From NCBI GenBank assembly GCA_964410965.1, contig CAYPIY010000016.1, positions 1 through 34,520 on the forward strand: 34,520 nucleotides of DNA, read 5' to 3'. The translations under genes and the position numbers were made by a program. Below the pieces are notes generated by a model. The model saw nothing but the letters and a program-made list of their open reading frames with translations, searched no databases and was not told where the DNA came from. Shown one piece after another: positions 8,283-18,700 of this stretch. The stretch's first letter is position 1; each line of letters begins with the position of its first letter. The stretch is from JBBIRG01 sp964410965 (GTDB taxonomy: Bacteria; CLD3; SB21; JBBIRG01).

Positions 8283-8834
8283 TCAAATCATCTCTGATAA
8301 AAGTTCCTGTCTCGGCGCCGGGATCACAACTTTATTGACTAACAGGCCTTTTTCCGCAATGATCCTCGCGCCCGCATCCACCGCGCTGGTAACGGCGGCA
8401 ACTTCACCGGTGAGCGTGCAGAAAGCTTTTCCGCCGAGCGCCATGGCGAGACGGACCTCGATCAGTTCCACGTTCGCGGCTTTCACCGCGGCGTCGGTGC
8501 CTTCGATCAGGGATGCGACCGAGAACGATTCGATAATACCGAGCGCCTCGAGCGTATCCACGCGGGTATGCCCCGAAAGCGCGGGAAACAGCGACGGATG
8601 GACATTCGGGATGACGAAATGATCGATGACCGCCGTATCGATGGTATGCACTGCACTGTCCACGGCGGCCTGCACCGCGGCAACATCCCCGCCGATGAGC
8701 ACCATGTATTTACCGGAGCAGATCGTGCGCGATAAAATCAGTTCCACCGCGGATGTTTTCAGCATGATGTCAGCGGCAAGCATGCCGGAAGCGATGCTGG
8801 TCAGTTCGATGAGTCCGATTGAATTTTTTTCCAT
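8283..8834 (-). CDS. pduT: Tandem-BMC-domain shell protein, PduT-like, with Fe-S cysteine
   Basis: The 183-residue protein contains two BMC domains (about 4-85 and 96-178), the architecture of single-ring trimeric shell proteins, and matches PduT in length. Domain 1 has I-G-L-I-E-L and K-Y-M-V-L-I-G-G-D-V-A-A-V; domain 2 has I-E-S-F-S-V-A and F-C-T-L-T-G-E-V-A-A-V. Cys39 in T-I-C-S-G-K lies where PduT Cys38 holds a [4Fe-4S] cluster at the trimer pore, so electron transfer across the shell is a reasonable inference. The gene follows the PduS-like gene after 8 bases. No BMC-H or BMC-P shell gene occurs in the window. Orthology to PduT is by architecture and motif only. Confidence 0.92.
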   Translation of the reverse strand: MEKNSIGLIELTSIASGMLAADIMLKTSAVELILSRTICSGKYMVLIGGDVAAVQAAVDSAVHTIDTAVIDHFVIPNVHPSLFPALSGHTRVDTLEALGIIESFSVASLIEGTDAAVKAANVELIEVRLAMALGGKAFCTLTGEVAAVTSAVDAGARIIAEKGLLVNKVVIPAPRQELLSEMI

Positions 8835-8842
8835 GGCCGTTC

Positions 8843-10156
8843 CTATGATTTAATCGTGATGGAATGTTCCGTGATTTGTTCCACCGTTCCGTTGATGGAC
8901 GCGTGAACGGGCACGCCGAGCTGGTCTTTGGATACATCGGCGATCATCTGATCCTTGGATACTTTTTCTCCGGCGGCGACCACAGGTTGCGCTTTTTCGC
9001 CGACATGCTGTTTTAAAAGTATGGTTACTTTCGACGGATTCGGGCTTTTATCCGTAAACGGCGTATGGACGTCGTACTTCTGTAATTGAAGGCGTTTTAC
9101 AAGCTGTTTGATCGGCACGCGCCGTGAATCCTTCATCGGATGGACTTTTACGGGGAATTTCTGAGCGTATTTCACGCCTTCTTTCCGCATGGCGGCTTTG
9201 GCGCGGTCGCAGGCCTCTTTCGGGAACAGGTCTTCCGGACAGGAATACAGCGTGCATAATCCGCAGGCGCAACAGAGTTCCGCGAGATTGTTCCACATGG
9301 AAGCGCCGCCGGTGGTGAATTCCAGCGTACGCATGACTTTGTGCGGCTGAACGTCGTACCCGAGCAGGTAACGCGGACAGAATTCCGTGCAGTAACTGCA
9401 CTGATCGCACGCCGACTTGCCGATGCGGTGCCAGTTCTTTTCAGGCTGGTTTTTTCTTTTGATTAACAAATGATTCTTCGGCAGAACAATCAGGCCCGCT
9501 GTGGTTTTGGTGACGACCTCATCGGGATTCAGAGTAAGGGTACCCATCATCGTTCCGCCGATGTAGATTCCGAAATCGTCCACAGTAGTTCCCCCGGCGT
9601 GAGCGATCAGTTCTCGGAATGATATTCCAACCGGAGCGAAAAATGATGACGGTTTTTTTACAGCGCCGGTCACACACAAAAATTTCTGAGTCAGTGGTAT
9701 GCCTTTGGACGCGTTGTAAACATTATAAAACGTTTCGACATTGTTCACCACGCACCCGACGTTCAAAGGAATGCCGCCCGCCGGAATCAGCCGTCCGGTG
9801 GCCAGATACACCAATTCGTATTCATCCCCGGCCGGATAAAAGTCGCCGAGTTCCGTCATTTCAATCGACGAGTTTTTCAGAAACGGTTTAATAGCGTCGA
9901 TCGCTTTTTTATTCTTACTTTTGATTCCGAAATACCCCTTTTTCGCGGAAGAGCTTTCCATCATCATTTTCATGCCTTCGACGATCGGCTCCGGATCATG
10001 AACCATGATTTCATAATCCTTGTGAATCAGCGGTTCGCATTCAGCGCCGTTGGCCAGCACAAATTCGACTTTGGAATTCGCCTTGACATATGTCGGAAAA
10101 CCGCCTCCGCCCGCGCCGACAACCCCGGCTGAACGTATCTGATCGGAAATGGTCAT
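8843..10156 (-). CDS. pduS: PduS-like Fe-S flavoprotein (RnfC-related corrinoid reductase)
   Basis: The 437-residue protein has the RnfC/Nqo1-like layout of PduS. The Gly-rich motif G-A-G-G-G-G-F-P (14-21) and the A-N-G-A-E-C-E-P-L motif (35-43) belong to the flavin/NADH core. An SLBB-like segment follows (about 155-215). Two ferredoxin-type clusters are visible: Cys250, 253, 256, 260-Pro and Cys295, 298, 301, 306-Pro. A barrel-sandwich domain closes the protein (about 375-437). PduS of Salmonella reduces cobalamin inside microcompartments and contacts PduT. Here the two genes are adjacent, but no B12-dependent enzyme is nearby. An AAAGGATAA Shine-Dalgarno supports the ATG. Confidence 0.92.
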   Translation of the reverse strand: MTISDQIRSAGVVGAGGGGFPTYVKANSKVEFVLANGAECEPLIHKDYEIMVHDPEPIVEGMKMMMESSSAKKGYFGIKSKNKKAIDAIKPFLKNSSIEMTELGDFYPAGDEYELVYLATGRLIPAGGIPLNVGCVVNNVETFYNVYNASKGIPLTQKFLCVTGAVKKPSSFFAPVGISFRELIAHAGGTTVDDFGIYIGGTMMGTLTLNPDEVVTKTTAGLIVLPKNHLLIKRKNQPEKNWHRIGKSACDQCSYCTEFCPRYLLGYDVQPHKVMRTLEFTTGGASMWNNLAELCCACGLCTLYSCPEDLFPKEACDRAKAAMRKEGVKYAQKFPVKVHPMKDSRRVPIKQLVKRLQLQKYDVHTPFTDKSPNPSKVTILLKQHVGEKAQPVVAAGEKVSKDQMIADVSKDQLGVPVHASINGTVEQITEHSITIKS

Positions 10157-10346
10157 TCAGATTATCCTTTAGAGTAAGTTCATTTCCCCGCGTTTCATAG
10201 GAATGATTTATTATCCTGATGTTACGCGAATAATTAACGGAATAAAATAATGGAAAAGAGCAAACAAACAAATGAATTTTATTTAAGAAAAATTTATTTT
10301 CTTTTATGATGATTTTAGGTACTTTATTTATCACAAAGGTAAAGAC

Positions 10347-10589
10347 GTGAAAAACAAATCATCAGACCTGAAAAAATGGATGCGTACCTGGAAAAACGCA
10401 AACCGAGAATTAGACAAAATCAGGACGGCGGAATTACAGGATAAAGAGTATTATAAAAAAAACCTGCCCATGCTGAACGCGATGTTATGGTACGCTTACG
10501 AACACCGCACCGTGTCCAAAACCAGCGGACTGATTACCATGCAGAAGCTTTTTCGGAAACTGCAGGCCCGGAGTAAAAAACGCTCATGA
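10347..10589 (+). CDS. Small basic protein, possible partner of the nucleotidyltransferase
   Basis: The 80-residue protein is Lys/Arg-rich and predicted helical, with no membrane segment. It starts with GTG, supported by AAAGG seven bases upstream. Its stop overlaps the ATG of the next gene by four bases (ATGA), so the two are translated together. The small partner next to an AbiEii-like nucleotidyltransferase is the position where an antitoxin or accessory subunit is often found; this role is inferred from arrangement alone. I recognise no DNA-binding fold, although the C-terminal basic segment (about 68-80) could bind nucleic acid. Confidence 0.6.
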   Translation: MKNKSSDLKKWMRTWKNANRELDKIRTAELQDKEYYKKNLPMLNAMLWYAYEHRTVSKTSGLITMQKLFRKLQARSKKRS

Positions 10590-11170
10590 AACATTCCGAG
10601 TATTCCAATCCTGCCAATCCGCTTTTTACAGCGGCACAGGAATTTCAGGTTTTCTTTAAACGTCGCAAATGGCCATTTTGTTTTATCGGCGGACTTGCCG
10701 TTCTGCGGTGGGGTGAAAACCGGATGACCCAGGACATTGACATCTGCCTCCTGTGCGGATATGGAAATGAAGATAACTTTATCCATCCATTTATTGAAAG
10801 CTTCCGTTTCAGGATTTCGGATCCTGTTCCCTTTGCGATAAAAAACAGGGTGCTGTTGCTTTATTCAGAAAATAACGTTCCAGTCGATATCGTTTTATCG
10901 GGCATTCCTTTTGAGGAAGCGATGATCCGACGCGCAAATTATTTTTCATTTCTGCCCCGTCTGCGGCTTTTGACTTGCTCAGCCGAGGATTTGATCGTGA
11001 TGAAAGCTTTTGCCGGCCGTCCGAAAGACTGGTCGGATATTGATTCCGTTATAAAAAAAAATCAGGATAATCTTGATTCCAAATATATTTTAAGGCAAAT
11101 CAAACCGCTGGCAGAAATAAACGGAGGGCCTACCGTTATCCGCCAGTTGAAATCATTGTTCCGTTCATAA
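10586..11170 (+). CDS. AbiEii/MNT-like nucleotidyltransferase
   Basis: The 194-residue protein carries the minimal nucleotidyltransferase signature: I-G-G-L-A-V-L (34-40), then T-Q-D-I-D with Asp50 and Asp52 as the metal-binding pair. The third acidic residue is probably Asp101 in V-P-V-D-I-V. A later A-E-D-L-I-V-M-K-A-F-A-G-R-x-K-D-W-x-D-I block (about 132-152) matches the conserved Lys and Asp of the AbiEii family. Relatives include toxins that add nucleotides to tRNA or proteins, as well as non-toxic members. The four-base overlap with the upstream small gene suggests a two-component module. Substrate and toxicity are unknown. Confidence 0.75.
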   Translation: MKHSEYSNPANPLFTAAQEFQVFFKRRKWPFCFIGGLAVLRWGENRMTQDIDICLLCGYGNEDNFIHPFIESFRFRISDPVPFAIKNRVLLLYSENNVPVDIVLSGIPFEEAMIRRANYFSFLPRLRLLTCSAEDLIVMKAFAGRPKDWSDIDSVIKKNQDNLDSKYILRQIKPLAEINGGPTVIRQLKSLFRS

Positions 11171-11218
11171 ACCTTGTTACGTCTTTTTAATACCTAACCC
11201 TTAACCAAGGAGACCCGT

Positions 11219-11716
11219 ATGAAGACAAGAGTGCTGATTGTCGTGGTTTTGGCCATATTCACATTCATGGCCTGCGGAAAAAGCAAAGACCTGATCGAAA
11301 AGGAAAAAATCCTGAACACCGAGGTGATGAAACTGCATGACGACCTGATGGCGATGCAGAAAGAACTCGACGGACTTGACGTTCAGCTGGACGCAGCGCT
11401 GACCCGGCACAATGAACTCGCCAAGGACAAAGCCCTTGCAAAAAAGACCGGCAATCATAATGCCGATGACATCATCGCCGCGAAAGGTATGATTTCGACC
11501 GCCAAGGAAGGCATGAGCGCCTGGATGAAAGGGTTCAAAAAATATGATCCCAACAAACCCCATGAAGAAGTCATGAAAAGCCTGAAAGCCGACATTGACG
11601 CACTGATGAAAATCAAGTCCGACATGGAAGCCGCATCGTCCGCGGGAAAAAAAGCGGTTGAAGACCACGCAACATTCGCCGGAAGCCTGATGCCTCCCAA
11701 AAAAACCAAAAAATAA
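11219..11716 (+). CDS. Lipoprotein with coiled-coil helices
   Basis: The 165-residue protein has a lipoprotein signal (hydrophobic 4-17, lipobox F-M-A-C with Cys19). It is followed by charged, heptad-like helices (about 23-60 and 88-150) and a Lys-rich tail. Similar short lipoproteins in Bacteroidota are often labelled 'viral A-type inclusion protein', a name without functional meaning. It is expected to sit on a membrane facing the periplasm, possibly as a structural or cell-envelope factor. AAGGAG seven to eight bases before the ATG fixes the start. A terminator follows the stop. Confidence 0.75.
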   Translation: MKTRVLIVVVLAIFTFMACGKSKDLIEKEKILNTEVMKLHDDLMAMQKELDGLDVQLDAALTRHNELAKDKALAKKTGNHNADDIIAAKGMISTAKEGMSAWMKGFKKYDPNKPHEEVMKSLKADIDALMKIKSDMEAASSAGKKAVEDHATFAGSLMPPKKTKK

Positions 11717-11733
11717 CTGCCCATCCTGAAAAT

Positions 11734-11768
11734 AAAAAGGATCATGCTTTTGTGTGATCCTTTTTCTT
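11734..11768 (+). terminator. Rho-independent terminator after the lipoprotein gene
   Basis: An 11-bp perfect stem (11734-11744 with 11755-11765) surrounds a 10-base loop and ends in a T-rich tract. It begins 17 bases after the lipoprotein stop and lies just before the Shine-Dalgarno of the next gene. Confidence 0.85.
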
Positions 11769-11790
11769 TATTTAATCAAGGAACGTGAAT

Positions 11791-12696
11791 ATGAGAAAAT
11801 GTGTCATTGCCCTTTGCCTGTTATGCGCAACCCCGGTTTTTTCCCAGGTGAGCGGAAACATCGAATACGAGAAAAGCTACACGGATTATTCGCGCAGTTC
11901 ATCTTCCAAAACCTACTCATCCTCGAACGACAAGATATATCTCAGTGATACTACCATCCTGATACCCGCCGCGGTAATCATCAACACCAAAGCGGATCAG
12001 TTTGTGGCGGTCTGGGCCGTGAAAGAGGAAACCAGGACGATATCCGGCTGTATTGAAAAAATCGACAAACGAATCGGTTCATTCCTGCGGGGGCTTACGG
12101 CGCAGGGTATCGGAGAAAGCGACGTTGACGTTGATTTTATCAGCCAGCGTCCGATCTACGATTACGCGGTATCCGGCAACATCGCCGAGGAAAAACTCGA
12201 GGGTTTTGAAGTGCAGAAAAATGTCAGCATCCGTTTCGGTCAAAGGAAACTGTTTGACACCCTCGTCGTACTTGCTTCAAGGAATGATATCTTTGATCTC
12301 GTCAAAGTGGACTACTACGTCAATAAAAGCGAGGAAATCCGGAATCAGCTGTTCGAAGAAGCCGTTAAAATCATTCACAGGAAAAAAGACCTGTACGCCC
12401 AGAAACTGAATGTGAAACTGAAATCAAATGCGCAGGTGTACGAGGAGAATTATGAAATCGGCTTCCCGTCGGAGATGTACAACTCCTACCAGGCGTTCGA
12501 AAGCGCGGCCATCAAGCAAAGAACGGGATATAGTTCCAAAGCAGATACCTGGATCAAGGAAAAACGCAAATCAAAAACTTTTTTTTATAACGGGATGACC
12601 ATTGAGGGCTATGATATGGTCATCAATTCCCTGATCATTGAACCCATGGTGCAATTTACGCTGACACTGAAAGTCAAGTATGAACTGGTGAGATGA
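11791..12696 (+). CDS. Secreted SIMPL-like (DUF541-type) protein
   Basis: The protein has a signal peptide (1-19, ending A-T-P-V-F-S-Q), then a Ser/Tyr-rich stretch. A region (about 120-205) resembles the SIMPL fold: a V-S-G-like strand start, then 'I-F-D-L-V-K-V-D-Y-Y-V' and the 'E-E-I-R-N-Q-L-F-E-E-A-V-K' helix with Lys/Ala-rich continuation typical of DUF541. SIMPL proteins are periplasmic or outer-membrane and generally of unknown role. I chose ATG 11791 rather than the in-frame GTG two codons earlier because the AAGGA site (11778-11782) sits eight bases from it but only two from the GTG. The fold assignment is moderate. Confidence 0.6.
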   Translation: MRKCVIALCLLCATPVFSQVSGNIEYEKSYTDYSRSSSSKTYSSSNDKIYLSDTTILIPAAVIINTKADQFVAVWAVKEETRTISGCIEKIDKRIGSFLRGLTAQGIGESDVDVDFISQRPIYDYAVSGNIAEEKLEGFEVQKNVSIRFGQRKLFDTLVVLASRNDIFDLVKVDYYVNKSEEIRNQLFEEAVKIIHRKKDLYAQKLNVKLKSNAQVYEENYEIGFPSEMYNSYQAFESAAIKQRTGYSSKADTWIKEKRKSKTFFYNGMTIEGYDMVINSLIIEPMVQFTLTLKVKYELVR

Positions 12697-12711
12697 TTCT
12701 GAGTTTTTTAT

Positions 12712-12739
12712 TTGTGATTCACCACGGACTTTGTTAAAT
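12712..12739 (+). promoter_or_regulatory. Possible promoter of the multi-PAS kinase
   Basis: TTGTGA (12712-12717) and TTAAAT (12734-12739) are 16 bases apart and stand 49 bases before the kinase start. The match is only moderate; the -10 box lacks the consensus T-A-T. Confidence 0.35.
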
Positions 12740-12788
12740 TTGCCCGGATCGCTTACATACCATCACAATCCAAAAAGCCGGTGAGCGC

Positions 12789-15700
12789 ATGAAATCCGGA
12801 AATCCAAAAAAGGAAAAAACAATCGCGTCTGCCCGTTCAAACAAAAAAAGTTCGAAAAGCGGCAAACCGGGTATTCTGCCGGGGAAGGCCATCCGGAAAA
12901 AAGAGAATATTTCCAGGACCTCAGCATTCGGAAAAAACTCATCCGTTTCGTTTGAGAGTCGTCTGCAACGTATCAACGACTGTTTTCTGGCGCTAACCGA
13001 AAACCATGTAAAGAATATCAATACATTAACAGCTCTGGCGGGTAAACTGCTGAAAGCGGATTGCGCTCTCTACAGCCGGATTGAAGGAAAGCGGCTCTGC
13101 ATCCGCGGTCACTGGAAATGGCCTGATATTTTAAAGACCGGGGAAGAGCCCCAGGGACGGATCTTTTATGATGTGATCCGCAAAAAAACTTCCGAACCGC
13201 TGGTCATCCGAAACCTTCATAAAACCAGGCAAGCTCAAACCGATTCCAGTATCAAATCCTGCGGACTGCATACCTGCATCGGTTTTCCTGTTAGAATAGC
13301 CGGCGTTACCCGTGGTTCTTTATGTGCGATGTTTAAAACGGATTTTTCGCCTTCGGAAGAGGATCTTCAGATAGCCGGAATGATCGCAGCGGCAATCGGT
13401 AACGAAGAGGAACGCGCGATGGCGGCCGAACAGACCCTGCAAAGTGAAATCAGCTACCGGAACCTGTTCAACAGCGTTCTGGAGGCCATCTACATTCAGG
13501 ATGAGAACGGCGTATTCCTGGATGTCAACGACGGCGCGGCGGCCATGTACGGATATCCGAAAAAATATTTCACCGGCAAAACACCGGCGTTTATCAGCGC
13601 ACCGGGAAAGAACGACCTGCAGGCTGTCGCGAATGCGGTCCAAAAAGCTTATCAGGGAAAACCCCAGCGGTTTGAGTACTGGGGCCGCCGTAAAAACGGC
13701 GACATTTTCCCGAAAGACGTACGCCTATATCCCGGTCAGTATTTCGGAAAGAAAGTCGTTATCGCGCTCGCGGAGGATATCACAGAAAAAAAACGAACGG
13801 ATGAAACGCTGAATCTTTTTAAATCGTCGGTCGAGCATTCTTCGGACGCCGTGGGAATGTCCACGCCCGGCGGGAAACATTTTTATCAGAATAAGGCGTT
13901 TGACGACTTATTCGGTAAAATCGGAGAGGACCCGCCGGCCACGCTTTACGTTGATGAAATGCAGGGCCGGGAAGTGTTTGCCGCCATCCGTTCCGGAAAA
14001 GTATGGACCGGCGAAGCGCGCATGCACGGGAAAAACCGAGCCGTTCTGAACATTCTCCTGCGCGCATACGCCATCAAGGATACGTCCGGCAAAGTCATCG
14101 GGCTCGTCGGAATTCATACTGATATCACGGCGCGAAAACGCACCGAATCCGTCCTGAAAGAAAGCGAAGAGCGCTACCGCCTGCTGTTTGAATCGGCTAA
14201 TGACGCGATATTCATCATGGAAGGCGACCGCTTTGTTGACTGTAACCGGCGGACACTGGAAATGTTCGGCTGTACGCGGGAACAGATCATCGATCAGCCG
14301 CCCTACCGTTTCTCGCCCGATGTCCAGCCCGACGGCAGGAATTCGACGGAAAAAGCGCTGGAAAAAATCAGCGCCGCGCTTCGAGGTGACGACCAGTTCT
14401 TTGAATGGCGGCATATCCGTTTTGACGAAACACCATTTGAGGCGGAAGTATCGCTAAACCGAATTATTCTGGGCGACCGGATCATGCTGCAGGCGATCGT
14501 GCGGGACATCACCAGCCGCAAAAAAGCCGGAGATGCGCTTCGGGAAAGCGAAGAGCGGTTCGACATTGCCGTCGAAGGAACAAGCGCCGGTATGTGGGAC
14601 TGGGATATGATTAACGATAAAGTCGTTTTTTCCCCGTACTGGAAAAAAATGCTCGGTTATGATGATCACGAAGTGGAAAATTCGTTTTCGGGATGGCAGA
14701 ATCTGTGGCATCCGGAAGATGCGGATAAGATTAAAAAGGCCGTTGACGATCACCTGAAAGGCAAAACCGAGAAGTATGAAATCATTCACCGGCTGAAGCA
14801 TAAAAACGGTGAATGGCGATGGATCGTTACACGCGGAAAATTATTAAAAAATGAGAATGGGGTTCCTTGCCGCTGGGTTGGCACCAACATCGATTTCACT
14901 GATCAAAAAAGGGCGGAAGAGGAATTGGCGGCCAGCGAGGAACGGTTCCGGCAACTGATCGAATCCTCGCCGATTCCTATAGTGCTGGGACGGAACGAAT
15001 GTATCATTTATATCAATGAGGCGTTCCGGCGAATGATGGCGGCAGGTTCAAGGGATATGCTGATCGGAAGGAATATTATCGATTGCGTTGCGCCGGATGA
15101 AAAGGAACGGGTAACGCAACACATGAGAAGCCGCTTCAAGGGATTGCCTGTACCGGATACGTATATATCCATGGGAATCAGACTGGACGGTACCATTTTT
15201 CCATATGAAATCCATATCGCCAATGTCGTTTTATCAGACGGGCCCGCGACGGTTGGATTTGTTGAGGACATCACAGAGCGCAAACTTGCCGAGGAAGCCC
15301 TGAGAAGCAATGAGGAACTGTTCCGCAAAATGAATAATAATTTTCCTCTCGGGATGCATTTTTACAGGCTGGAAGACAATCAATTAATATTTACAGGATA
15401 CAATCCCGCGGCGGATAAACTTCTTGGAACTGACAATTCGGTCTTTGTCGGTAAGACCATTGAGGAGGCGTTTCCGCTTCTTGCTCCGACGGAAATCCCT
15501 CAGCGTTACCGAGAAGCCGCGAAAGAAAACAAACAATGGTCTACCGAGCAAATTAGTTATAAAGATGGTCTTATTTCAGGCGCGTTTGAAGTAACGGCAT
15601 TTCAGACTACCCCGCAAAACATGGTGGCTGTTTTTTCAGATGTCACCGAACGGAAAATAGCGGCCGAAGCCCTCCGCAGCAGCGAGGAACGGTTCAGGAA

Positions 15701-18700
15701 ATTATTCGAATCCTCGCCGGTACCGATCTTATTAGCGAGACAGGGTTTGATTCTTTACGCAAATGAGGCGTTCATCAAAGGCATCGGCGCGGAAACCGCC
15801 GAATCCGTTATCGGCTCTCATGTCATGGAATTTATCGCTCCCGAAGACCGGGAGCGTATTGCGGATTATATCCGGAAACGGAGCGCGAAACTGCCTGTGC
15901 CGGATCATTACGAATGTCACGGCATACGCCGCGATGGGACGAGGGTATTGCATGAAGTCAACATTGCGACTGTTTCATTGTCAGACGGATCCGCAACCAT
16001 GGCCTTCTACAGGGATATCACTCAGCACCGAGAAATGGAGAATAAAATCCGCCAGCGCGAATCCATTCTCGAAGCGATCGCATTCGCCGCCGACCGGTTT
16101 CTCGCCTCGCCTGACTGGGAAACGCACATGGATGAGATTCTCAAGACATTAGGACAGGCCGTCGACGTGAGCCGGACGTATATTTTTGAGGTTCATAACG
16201 GGGCCGGGCATGAAATTTTTGCCAGCCAGCGGTTTGAGTGGTGCGCACCCGGCGTTCAGCCTCAGATCATGAATCCCCGACTGCAGAATATCCGTTTGCG
16301 CGAAGCGGGTTACGGGCGATGGATTGAACTTCTTCAGTCCGGCGAAATGATCTCCGGGAACATCGGGGAATTGCCCGAACCGGAAAAAAATCTTTTAAAA
16401 ACCCAGGATGTCCAATCCGTTGTTATAGCTCCGATTTTTATTGATAAGAAATGGTGGGGTTTTATCGGTTACGACGATTGTACTTCTAAGCGCTCCTGGT
16501 CGACTACCCAGCTTGAACTTCTTAAAGCGACGGCAAGCCTTTTCGCGAAAGCCATTGAAACAAGGCAATCCGAAGAAAAGCTGCGCCAAAGCGAGAAAAA
16601 ATATAAAACTTTAATTGAAACATCCCAGGACGGTATTTCACTTCTGAAGCCCGACGGAACCATTGTATTTACCAATGAACGTAAAGCGAAGATGGTTGGC
16701 GCTGAAACCGCCGAAGAAATAATCGGCCGGAATGCATTTGAATTCCTGACGGATGAAGGGAAACAGCATATATTCAGTCTGATGGAACAGTTCCTCAGCG
16801 CCGGTAATATGAATAACGTCGAAGCCGGTGTGATCAGGCTTGACGGCAGTGAATTCACGGCTGAATTCAACGGTTCGGTACTGTACGGCGGCGACGGTAA
16901 TCCTGAATTCATCATGTATACGATGCGCGATATCACTCGCCGCAAACAATCCGAAAAAGCGCTCCAGGAAAGCGAACGCATGCATGCCACGCTGATCAGT
17001 AATCTGCCCGGGTTTATCTACCGCTGCAAAAACGATCATGAATGGACTATGGAATTTATCAGCAGCGGTTGTCTGGAAATCACAGGATATACTCCCGGGG
17101 ATTTCATCGGAAACAAGCGGCTTGCATTTAACGACATCATTCATCCCGATTACCATGCCCTGCTCTGGAATAAATGGCAGGACGTACTTTCAAGAAAAGA
17201 GACATTTGAGCATGAATACCCGATCATCACGGCTGATAATGAAATTCGCTGGGTATGGGAAAGAGGACAGGGTGTTTATAGCGCAAAGGGAGAATTATTT
17301 TTTCTTGAAGGATTTATAACGGATATCACTACACGTAAAGCCGCAGAACAAGCGCTACAGGAAAGCGAAGTCAAATACCGGCAGCTGATCGAACAATCCA
17401 ATGACGCGATTTACCTGATGTTCAACCGGAAATATGAGATCGTGAATAAGAAATTCCTGACACTTTTCGAAATTTCTGTGGAGGATGTCCGCAGACCCGA
17501 TTTTGACCTCATTCAGTTAGTCGCGCCGAAAAGCAAATTATTCATCGAAGACAGGTTGCAGCAAATATCGTCCGGGCAGACTCCCTATCCGAGTTTTTCA
17601 TTTACGGGACGAAGCCATTCAGGGAAGGATATCGAACTGGAAGCGTCGGTATCTTACATCCAATACCAGAACGGAACGGCGGTACAGGGCATTCTGCGCG
17701 ACGTCACAGAGCGCAACAAAATGGAGGAACAGCTCCGCCAGGCCCAGAAAATGGAAGCGGTAGGACAATTGGCCGCCGGAGTTGCGCATGATTTCAATAA
17801 CATCCTGACCATCATTTCCGGCTACACATCATTGATGCTGATGGATCAGAGCCTGCCGAAACCGTCGGCCGAGAAAATTCTTGAAATCAAACGGGCGGGC
17901 GAACGGGCGCAATTCCTCACCAACCAGCTTCTGGCCTTCAGCCGAAAGCAGATCCTCAATCCCGAACCTCTGGATATCAATAAGCTGATCCGCGATTCAC
18001 TTAAAATGATGACGCGTCTGATCGGTGAGGATATTCACATTCAGCTGGATCTTGCCGGTACGGTTCCGGATATCCTGGCCGACCCCATCCAGATCGAGCA
18101 GATTCTCATCAATCTTCTCGTCAATGCCCGCGACGCGATCCATGAAAGAAAAGACCCGGTGATAAGTAAAACCATATCCATTAATACGCATGAAACGGTC
18201 ATCGACCGGCGAATGATTCCGAACGCTGCCCCGGACGACGATATGCGCCGGGTACAGATCACGATCGGCGATACGGGGATCGGGATGGACGAAGAGACAA
18301 GATCGAAAATATTTGATCCGTTCTTTACCACCAAAGAGACCGGCCGCGGCACCGGACTTGGCCTGGCAACGGTTTACGGTATCATCAAACAAAACAACGC
18401 GTCCATTCACGTATACAGCGAACCGAATATCGGAACGACCATCAAAATCCTGTGGCCGTTGAGTATCGTCAAATCCGCCGTTTCCGATGAAGAGACATCA
18501 GAAATCGTGCTCCAGCGCGGTTCGGAAACCATTTTACTGGTGGAAGATAATGAGCCCGTCCGTGACATGACCAGCCGTATCTTAAAAGATCTCGGTTATA
18601 ACATCGTGACGGCGGAGAACGGCGAAGAAGCGCTGGCCATCTTTGGCAACAAAGGAAATTCCATTGACCTGATGCTGACTGATCTGGTCATGCCCGGCAT

